The notes under the pieces: model-generated
Databases searched by the model: none
Seen by the model: the letters and a program-made list of their open reading frames with translations, nothing else
What the model was told of the DNA's origin: nothing
Shown here: one piece after another, positions 25,145 through 30,761 of the stretch
How the letters are laid out: every line of letters begins with the position of its first letter
How positions within the stretch are numbered: the first letter of the stretch is position 1
Program-made: the position numbers and the translations under genes
Assembly: GCA_026129165.1 (NCBI GenBank)
Contig: JAHCIP010000025.1
Location: 1 to 34,812, forward strand
DNA length: 34,812 nt
Origin: Anaerolineae bacterium
Lineage (GTDB): Bacteria; Chloroflexota; Anaerolineae; Epilineales; JAHCIE01
Direction: 5' to 3'

Positions 25145-25222
25145 AGTGCTCAGTGGTTAGTGGTCAGTGGTCAGTGGTCAGACAAAGGGATACTGGTCAC
25201 TGACCACCGACCACTGACCACT
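25145..25222 (-). repeat. Degenerate 7-bp repeat array with inverted arms (array 2)
   Basis: The whole gap between the jag stop codon and the kinase start codon is this array. In forward reading: TAGTGCT-like, then CAGTGGT, TAGTGGT, CAGTGGT, CAGTGGT, a middle, then TGGTCAC, TGACCAC, CGACCAC, TGACCAC up to the TAA. Arms 25159-25181 and 25200-25222 pair over 23 bases with one mismatch (a G-U pair in RNA) and an 18-nt loop. Jag-side phase begins at the first base after TAA, as in the arrays at 3473 and 27654. The resulting mRNA hairpin would lie between jag and the kinase cistrons. Confidence 0.8.
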
Positions 25223-26187
25223 TACTTCTTGGGGCGGATGGTGACTTTGCGGGCGTCACCCTCGCCCACGCTGACCGTCATGACGGCGGGGTGGTTGCGC
25301 AAGGTCAGGTGGATGATGCGGCGCTCGTAGGGCGGCATGGGTTCGAGGGCAATCGAACGGCCATCCCGTTTCACCCGTTCCGCCATCTGCTCCGCCATTT
25401 GGCGCAGGGTCTGGGCCCGCTTCTCGCGGAAGCCTTCGACGTCCACCACGATACTCGCCCACTGCCCCGTCTTGTGCTGAATGATGAGCCGCGTCAGGTA
25501 CTGGAGGGCGTCCAGGGCTTCGCCTCGCCGGCCCGTGAGGGCGTTCATATCCGCGCCCCGCACGTCCACCAGGTAGGCCGGGCCATCATCCCCCTCTTCG
25601 GCGGGCGACTGGCGCGATGTGACCGACACGCGGTAGCCCATGTGGACCATAATCTCGCGCACCGTGTCGGCGGCCAACTTTTCGATGGCGGGCGAAGGCG
25701 CGGCGGGCGGGGGAACCGGGGCCACTGCCGGCGCGCTTGGCGCTTCCACCGCTGGTTCGGCTGGCGCAGGCGGCGGAGCAGGGGGCGCTGACGCGGCTGG
25801 TGGTTGAACCGGCGCTGGGCGGGGTGTCTCCACCGGCTGTTGCACAGGCGGTGGGGGAGTGGGGCGCTCGACCGGCGCGGGGCGGGGTGTCTCCACGGGG
25901 CGCTGCACAGGCGGCGGGGGAGTGGGGCGCTCGACCGGCGTGGGTCGAGGCGCTTCTACCACGGGAGGGGCCTGCACGGGGGGCGGGGGAGGCGGTTCGG
26001 GTGGCGCGAGAACGGTCAACCGCACACGGGCATCTTCGGCGCCAATGCCCAGGATGCCTCGACTGCCCTCGGTTATCACAAAGATGTCTACCTGATCGCG
26101 GCGCACACCGAGTTGGGCCAGCCCCTTCTGGACCGCGTCCTCGACGTTTTTACCTCTCGCTTCGACGCTTCTTCTTGTTACGGACAT
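25222..26187 (-). CDS. jag: Jag/KhpB-like RNA-binding protein (SpoIIIJ-associated)
   Basis: A 321-residue protein with three recognisable parts: the Jag-N domain (SVEARGKNVEDAVQKGLAQL, about 7-60), a KH domain with the GRRGEALDALQYL loop (219-231), and an R3H domain with Arg289-x3-His293 (ERRIIHLTL). It binds RNA and in other bacteria works with KhpA in cell-division and envelope control. A 115-residue Pro-rich linker (about 62-175) separates Jag-N from KH and contains two 21-residue tandem copies (81-101, 102-122), much longer than in most homologues. It overlaps the yidC end by 38 bases; AAGAGG seven bases before ATG supports this start. Confidence 0.92.
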   Translation of the reverse strand: MSVTRRSVEARGKNVEDAVQKGLAQLGVRRDQVDIFVITEGSRGILGIGAEDARVRLTVLAPPEPPPPPPVQAPPVVEAPRPTPVERPTPPPPVQRPVETPRPAPVERPTPPPPVQQPVETPRPAPVQPPAASAPPAPPPAPAEPAVEAPSAPAVAPVPPPAAPSPAIEKLAADTVREIMVHMGYRVSVTSRQSPAEEGDDGPAYLVDVRGADMNALTGRRGEALDALQYLTRLIIQHKTGQWASIVVDVEGFREKRAQTLRQMAEQMAERVKRDGRSIALEPMPPYERRIIHLTLRNHPAVMTVSVGEGDARKVTIRPKK

Positions 26188-27034
26188 TCGTTCGCCTCTT
26201 AGGAACGGCTACCGGGTCCTCGTCCTCGTCCATGTCCGACGAGTTGGCGGTCGCCGAGTTAATCGTAGGTTCAGTCACCAGCGCGGCCCCATTGGGCGAG
26301 ACGCGGGGCGGCGTCTCGTCGTGGAGCCAGGGCGGGCTGGGCAGCGGGAGCTTGCCTGGGCCAAGCCAGAGGTACTGCAGCGCGATACCGGTGAGGTTTT
26401 GGACCACGTAGTAGAGCGTCAGACCGGCCGGCAGGCTGATGAAGATGAAGGCGAACATGACCGTCATGAGCTGCATACTCGAGGCCATCGAACGCGCCTG
26501 CGGGTCCGTCGATGTCATGGGCATCATCTGCTGCTGGATCAAGCTAGTGATGACCATCACCACGATGAGAATGGGGATAAACAGCGGCGCGGCCGGGATG
26601 GTGGGGTAGAACTGGGTGAACGGCCAGACGGGCGGAACGCCTTCGGGGTGGGCCAGGTTGGGCAGCCACCAGAAGGGCGCATTGAACTCAGGCGTCCCCT
26701 GCAAGCGCACAATCCCCTGGTAGAGGATGATGAGGATAGGGAACTGGATGATCATGGGGAGGCAGCCGCCCAGCGGATTGATGCCCGCCTCGCGGTACAA
26801 CTCCATCTGCGCCTGCGTCAACTTCTCCTTGTCGTCCTTGTACTTCTTACGCAGAGCTTCGAGCTGCGGGTTCAGCGCGGCCATCTGCTTGGACGAGCGC
26901 ATCTGCTGGAGGTTGAGCGGCCAGGTCAGCAGGCGAATGCCGATGCCGATGATAATCAGCGTCCAGCCGTAGCTCCCCGTCAGGCTATAGAGCCACTGGA
27001 GGACAGGCGCAACATAGGCTGCAAAATCAGGCAT
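26150..27034 (-). CDS. yidC: YidC/Oxa1 family membrane protein insertase
   Basis: A 294-residue insertase of the short Gram-positive/SpoIIIJ type with no large periplasmic domain. Arg34 in GIGIRLLTWPL is the conserved charged residue of the hydrophilic groove. Other blocks are QMAALNPQLEALRKKYKDD (cytoplasmic coiled coil), GCLPMIIQFPILIILY (second helix) and two further helices (FIPILIVVMVITSLI and VMFAFIFISLPAGLTLYY), ending in a long, basic RNA-binding-like tail KKKRRSER. TAGGAG supports the ATG. There is no obvious lipobox. A TATAAT at 27081-27086 on this strand could give an extra start inside the operon. Confidence 0.96.
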   Translation of the reverse strand: MPDFAAYVAPVLQWLYSLTGSYGWTLIIIGIGIRLLTWPLNLQQMRSSKQMAALNPQLEALRKKYKDDKEKLTQAQMELYREAGINPLGGCLPMIIQFPILIILYQGIVRLQGTPEFNAPFWWLPNLAHPEGVPPVWPFTQFYPTIPAAPLFIPILIVVMVITSLIQQQMMPMTSTDPQARSMASSMQLMTVMFAFIFISLPAGLTLYYVVQNLTGIALQYLWLGPGKLPLPSPPWLHDETPPRVSPNGAALVTEPTINSATANSSDMDEDEDPVAVPKRRTNVRNKKKRRSER

Positions 27035-27087
27035 ACTACTCCTAAACAGCGACAGACGAGAACTGAGAATGATATACTAGATTATAG

Positions 27088-27297
27088 CTAAGGGACGGGA
27101 TCATAGCCACCCGGGTTGAACGGATGGCAGCGGCTGATGCGCTTGACACCCAACCAGCCGCCGCGCATCACGCCATATTTCTGGACCGCTTCGTAGGTAT
27201 ACTGCGAGCAGGACGGGTAGAAGCGGCAGGAAGGCGGCAGCCACTGGGATAGCGTTTTTTGATAGAGTCTAATCAGGCCCAGGACGAGACGTTTCAC
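27088..27297 (-). CDS. yidD: Membrane protein insertion efficiency factor YidD
   Basis: A 69-residue YidD. The invariant block [17 protein letters not shown] (with its cysteines), [24 protein letters not shown] and an N-terminal amphipathic helix [15 protein letters not shown] are all present, full length. It supports YidC-dependent insertion at the membrane. The start is GTG at 27297, inside the end of rnpA (29-bp overlap), the typical arrangement in this operon. Confidence 0.95.
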   Translation of the reverse strand: MKRLVLGLIRLYQKTLSQWLPPSCRFYPSCSQYTYEAVQKYGVMRGGWLGVKRISRCHPFNPGGYDPVP

Positions 27298-27652
27298 GGC
27301 TCGACTCTCCCGGCGTGGCCCGCCACAGGTGGGCGCGGCTCAATAACTGGTGGATGGCCCGCTGTAGCTGGTCAAAGGCGATCTCCCGCACCGGGTCACG
27401 GGCGATAAAGACCAGGTCCCAGCCGGGCTGGATGTGCGGCTGTTGCGTTCGGACAATTTCCCGCAGCCGCCGCTTGACCCGGTTGCGCACCACGGCTTTA
27501 CCCAACCGTTTCCCGACGGCGAAGCCGTAGCGCGAGTGGTCCAACTCGTTGGGGACAGCGACCAGGACGACCCAGGGGCTGGCCCAGGACCGCCCCTCGC
27601 GGCGGGCGCGTTGAAAGTCCTCATTCCGCCGCAGACGCGACTGGCGATCCAT
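27269..27652 (-). CDS. rnpA: Ribonuclease P protein component
   Basis: A 127-residue RnpA, the protein subunit that helps the P RNA bind pre-tRNA leaders. The RNR signature is [16 protein letters not shown] (Arg56-Asn-Arg58), with [14 protein letters not shown] before it and DLVFIARDP after. The start [13 protein letters not shown] at 27652 is where RnpA proteins begin; upstream the frame only reads through repeat sequence. The N-terminal half before RNR is normal, and the C-terminal tail is slightly extended with Ser/Arg/Pro. The gene sits one repeat array (130 bp) after rpmH. Confidence 0.95.
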   Translation of the reverse strand: MDRQSRLRRNEDFQRARREGRSWASPWVVLVAVPNELDHSRYGFAVGKRLGKAVVRNRVKRRLREIVRTQQPHIQPGWDLVFIARDPVREIAFDQLQRAIHQLLSRAHLWRATPGESSRETSRPGPD

Positions 27653-27653
27653 C

Positions 27654-27783
27654 AGGTGACAGGTGGCGAGGGACGGGTGACGGTAGGGGACGAGGCACGA
27701 GTGACATAATGAACGGGCAACGAGTGGTTCTAGTCCGCCCTGGCAGGCCGTCACTCGTCACCCGTCCCTCGTCCCTCGTCACG
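27654..27783 (-). repeat. Degenerate 7-bp repeat array with inverted arms (array 3) between rpmH and rnpA
   Basis: The gap is filled by 7-mers. In the direction of transcription, right after the rpmH TAA: CGTGACG, AGGGACG, AGGGACG, GGTGACG, AGTGACG; then about 43 bp of unrelated sequence; then the inverted set GTCACTC, GTGCCTC and so on up to rnpA. Bases 27667-27682 (CGAGGGACGGGTGACG) and 27756-27771 are perfect inverted 16-mers. rpmH and rnpA are usually close neighbours, so this is an insertion in a conserved operon, and the hairpin could change the ratio of the two products. Confidence 0.8.
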
Positions 27784-27939
27784 TTACTTGCTAAACACGC
27801 GGACGGCGATCAGGCGCTTGCGGCCCTTGAGCCGCCGAGCCTTGAGCACGCGGCGCCCGTCGGTCGTCGCCATGCGTGCTCGAAACCCGTGGACGCGCAT
27901 GCGCTGGCGCTTCTTGGGCTGATACGTGCGCTTCGGCAT
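27784..27939 (-). CDS. rpmH: 50S ribosomal protein L34
   Basis: A 51-residue, Arg/Lys-rich L34 ([20 protein letters not shown], then [20 protein letters not shown]). The family pattern KRTxQPxxRxRxRxHGFRxRM is complete, so it is surely functional. It is too short for many ORF filters. GAGGGA eight bases before ATG is the ribosome site. It is the first gene of the rpmH-rnpA-yidD-yidC-jag operon, driven by a promoter at 28018-28047 with a hairpin in its leader. Confidence 0.97.
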   Translation of the reverse strand: MPKRTYQPKKRQRMRVHGFRARMATTDGRRVLKARRLKGRKRLIAVRVFSK

Positions 27940-27977
27940 TGGAATTCCCTCACTCGATGCGTAATACTAGAGATAGA

Positions 27978-27995
27978 GTAGGGTGTTTACCCTAC
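27978..27995 (-). promoter_or_regulatory. Leader hairpin upstream of rpmH
   Basis: GTAGGGT and ACCCTAC (7 bp, perfect) with a 4-nt loop lie about 17 to 34 bases into the predicted leader mRNA, 38 bases before the rpmH start codon. It could stabilise the 5' end or control translation. It is too simple to call a riboswitch. Confidence 0.4.
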
Positions 27996-28017
27996 ACGGC
28001 TTTCATCATGACGCCTA

Positions 28018-28047
28018 ATTATAGACGCAAAGGGGGGCGTCAGTCAA
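28018..28047 (-). promoter_or_regulatory. Promoter of the rpmH-rnpA-yidD-yidC-jag operon
   Basis: On the minus strand a TTGACT -35 (28042-28047), an 18-bp spacer and a perfect TATAAT -10 (28018-28023) form a strong vegetative promoter. Transcription should begin near 28011, about 72 nt before the rpmH ATG. It lies in the gap after gltX, whose stop is at 28068. Confidence 0.75.
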
Positions 28048-28067
28048 ACTTGGGGCGGGGTCCAGTG

Positions 28068-29546
28068 TCACCCCAACAGCGCCAGCGCCTGGTCGATGCG
28101 TTCGAGGGTGGTAGCGTGACCCAGGTGTTCGATGGCGCCGAACAGGGGCGGGGCGACGCGCTTGCTGGACAGGGCGACGCGCAGGATGCTGAACAGGTCG
28201 CCGGCTTTCCAGCCGCGCGCCTCGGCCAGGCCGCGCAGGGCGGCCTCAATGGGTTCGGCGGTGAACGGTTCGAGGGTCGCCAGCAGGCCGCGCGAGGCTG
28301 CGAGGGCGGCACGTGTGTCCTCGGCGGTCATCTTCTTGGGAATCATTTCCTCAATCGTCGGGGGCGGGGGCGGGACAAAGAAGAAGTCCAGCAGGTCGGG
28401 CGCTTCGTCCAGCGTGGTCAGGCGCTGCTGGATCAGCGGGACCAGGGGCAGCAGGTCATCGCGGCAGACGGCGACGCCGGCGCGGTGCATAAACGGGACC
28501 AGGCGGCGGGCCAATTCGTCCGGGGCGAGCATGCGGATGTGGACGCCGTTGAGCCAGTCGAGCTTCTCGTAGTTGACGGCGGTGGGCGAGGGACGCACAC
28601 GCTCCAGCTTGAACGCCTGAACCAGTTCGGGGATGGTGTACACTTCGCGGTCGCCGCCCTCTTCGCCCCAGCCCATCAGCGCCGCCCAGTTGACGACCGC
28701 TTCGGGCAGGTAGCCCCCCGCGCGGAAGTCGCGGACAAAGGTCGGCTGGTCGGTGGTGGAGCCGCGCCGCTTGCTCATCTTGCCCTTGCCCGATGGGTCC
28801 AGGAAGATGGACGGGTGGATGAAGAGGGGCGGCTCCCAACCAAAGGCGCGAATGATGAGCATGTGGAAGGGCAGGCTGGGCAGCCACTCCTGGCCCCGCA
28901 GGACGTGGGTGATGCGCATCAGTTGGTCGTCCACCATCGCCGCCAGGTGGTAGGTCGGGAAGCCATCGGACTTGACCAGGACCGGGTCGCGCAGGGTGCG
29001 GTTGGGCGTACGGATTTCGCCGCGAATCTCGTCACGGGCGACCGTCTCACCGTCCAGTGGGACTTTAAACAGGATAGCCGGTTTGACCCCGGCTTCGCGC
29101 CGGCGGCGGGCTTCGTCAGCCGGCATGACGCGCATCAGGCGGTTGACCTCGGCCGCGTCGCCCTGACCGACCGACTTGGTCATCGCCTCGATCTCTTCGG
29201 ATGTATAAAAGGATTCGTAGGCGTGACCGCTGTCGAGCAGCCGTTGGGCGTGTTCGTGGTAAATCGGCAGGCGCTCGGACTGGAGGTAGGGTCCATACGG
29301 GCCACCAATGTCCGGGCCTTCGTCCCACTCCAGCCCCAGCCAGCGCAGCCCCGCCATCAACTCTTCCAGGCTGCCCGGTACGTAGCGCGAGCGGTCGGTG
29401 TCCTCGATGCGCAGGATAAACTGGCCGCCGGTCTGACGCGCCAGCAACCAGTCGAACAGGGCGGTCCGTGCCGTACCGATGTGGAGGGAGCCGGTCGGGC
29501 TGGGCGCGAAGCGAACACGGACAGGGGCAGCGGTGGGAAACGGCAT
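28068..29546 (-). CDS. gltX: Glutamate--tRNA ligase
   Basis: A 492-residue class I aminoacyl-tRNA synthetase, full length. The ATP-site HIGH signature is His22-Ile-Gly-Thr (PSPTGSLHIGTARTALFDW) and KMSKR is at 256-260. The tRNA-specific insert LRIEDTDRSR and the C-terminal anticodon-binding helical domain (from about 320) are present. It charges tRNA-Glu, possibly also tRNA-Gln in organisms using GatCAB; which, cannot be told here. GAGGACG precedes ATG, and the gene starts 13 bp after the restored end of rodA, so both are on one transcript. Confidence 0.97.
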   Translation of the reverse strand: MPFPTAAPVRVRFAPSPTGSLHIGTARTALFDWLLARQTGGQFILRIEDTDRSRYVPGSLEELMAGLRWLGLEWDEGPDIGGPYGPYLQSERLPIYHEHAQRLLDSGHAYESFYTSEEIEAMTKSVGQGDAAEVNRLMRVMPADEARRRREAGVKPAILFKVPLDGETVARDEIRGEIRTPNRTLRDPVLVKSDGFPTYHLAAMVDDQLMRITHVLRGQEWLPSLPFHMLIIRAFGWEPPLFIHPSIFLDPSGKGKMSKRRGSTTDQPTFVRDFRAGGYLPEAVVNWAALMGWGEEGGDREVYTIPELVQAFKLERVRPSPTAVNYEKLDWLNGVHIRMLAPDELARRLVPFMHRAGVAVCRDDLLPLVPLIQQRLTTLDEAPDLLDFFFVPPPPPTIEEMIPKKMTAEDTRAALAASRGLLATLEPFTAEPIEAALRGLAEARGWKAGDLFSILRVALSSKRVAPPLFGAIEHLGHATTLERIDQALALLG

Positions 29547-29559
29547 ACGTCCTCAGTCT

Positions 29560-30658
29560 TTATGTCCAATCAAACTTTAGCAATTGCCGGCGGAGCATCA
29601 CGCTCTCCGCGATGCCCAGGCCGAACATAAACGTTATCAGCGAGCTGCCTGCGTAGGAGATGAAGGGTAGGGTCCTGGCCCGTCGTCGGCAGCAGGTTCA
29701 GGTTGACGCCCACGTTGAGCGCCGTCTGGATGAAGAGGACGGTCGCCATACCAACGGCGAGTAACTGGCCGAAGGGGTCGCTGGCGAGGCGGCCGACGCG
29801 CAGCAGGCGGAACAGCAGGAACAGGACGGCCAGGAAGAACAGGCTGACGCCAATCAGGCCCAACTCCTCCGCGATGACCGAGAAGATGTAGTCGGTGTAG
29901 CGTTGGCGCAGGTAGTGAAGCTGGCTCTGGAGGCCGCGCCCATAGCCTTGGCCCCACCAGCTGCCCGACCCGATGGCGATGAGCGCCTGGAGGGTGTTGT
30001 AGCCGCCGCCCGACGCATCCGACTGGGGGTCGAGGAAGTTGATGATGCGCTCCAACTGGTAGCCTTCCAGGAAGCGCAGCCCCAGCGGCACGACGGCCAT
30101 GCCCAGCAGGCTCAGGCCACCCATGTGCCACAGGCGCATACCGGCCATAAAGGCCATGACGAGCCAGATGGGGGCGAGCAGGAGCGCGCCGCCCAGGTCT
30201 GGCTCGATGACGATCATTGCCATGAGCAGGAGAGTCAGACCCAGCGAGACCAGAACATGTTTAATGTGGCGCATGTCGTGGTCGCTCATGTACTTCGCCA
30301 GGACGAGGACCAGCGCAACTTTGGCAAGCTCGGCGGGCTGGACGCGAAACGCGCCCAGGTCGAAGGAGCTGCGCGCCCCGCCAAAGGAGCCGCCCAACAC
30401 CAGAACCAGGCCAAGCAGGCCGATGAGGCCGAGGTAGACGAGGCGCCAGAGGCGGCCCCACACGCGGTAGTCCACCAGGGCGCCAACCAGGAACGCGCCG
30501 AGGCCGGCTACGGCGTAGAGGGTTTGGCGTTTGACGCGCTCCTCATAGATCGAGTTCATTTCGACACCGCGGATGACCCAGATGCCGAAGGCCGTCAGGG
30601 CCAGCATGGCGATGAGCAGGAACCAGTCGAAGCGACGCAGATATTTCCAGCTTAACAT
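29560..30658 (-). pseudogene. rodA: RodA/FtsW-family glycosyltransferase, single-base frameshift near the C-terminus
   Basis: A SEDS-family peptidoglycan polymerase with about ten membrane helices (WFLLIAMLALTAFGIWVI at the start; VQPAELAKVALVLVLAKYM, IEPDLGGALLL, RRQRYTDYIFSVIAEELGL). It matches the RodA type with all expected blocks up to NLLPTTGQ. There one extra G (29674-29675) breaks the frame. Skipping it restores LPFISYAGSS, FGLGIAESVMLRRQL and a TAA at 29560, about 365 residues. RodA is normally needed for cylindrical growth, so a sequencing error is as likely as a true mutation. It starts at ATG 30658, six bases after a -10 element, so the message may be leaderless. gltX follows. Confidence 0.85.
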
Positions 30659-30664
30659 GGCCTA

Positions 30665-30693
30665 ATTCTACGTTGCTGAGGGCCAGGAAGCAA
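30665..30693 (-). promoter_or_regulatory. Promoter of rodA-gltX, start of transcription at or next to the rodA ATG
   Basis: TTGCTT (30688-30693), a 17-bp spacer and TAGAAT (30665-30670) on the minus strand form a good promoter. The -10 ends only six bases before the rodA ATG, and there is no ribosome site in that space, so the mRNA would begin at or about the start codon (leaderless). Confidence 0.6.
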
Positions 30694-30717
30694 TTCCGGG
30701 CCTCTACCCTATCCTTC

Positions 30718-30750
30718 AACCTCCCAAAGGTTCGCAACCTTCGGGAGGTT
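30718..30750. terminator. Hairpin after the amylase gene, probable terminator or dispersed repeat
   Basis: A 15-bp stem with one mismatch (left arm AACCTCCCAAAGGTT, right arm 30736-30750) and a 3-nt loop lies 12 bases beyond the amylase stop codon. It also sits just upstream of the rodA promoter. There is no T-run. Similar AACCTCCCGAAGGTT hairpins occur widely in related genomes, so it may be a dispersed repeat acting as terminator. Confidence 0.55.
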
Positions 30751-30761
30751 AGTCTCTCATC

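Noticed and set aside
25145-25222. CRISPR array
   Set aside because: Units are only 7 bp with no spacers, and no cas genes are present.
20889-28047. Replication origin near parAB and rpmH
   Set aside because: These genes often lie near oriC, but no dnaA or dnaN gene, no cluster of TTATCCACA boxes and no parS palindrome (TGTTTCACGTGAAACA) was found by eye.
27876-29630. A 584-codon plus-strand frame across gltX
   Set aside because: Antisense shadow of a complete glutamyl-tRNA synthetase; no recognisable domain.
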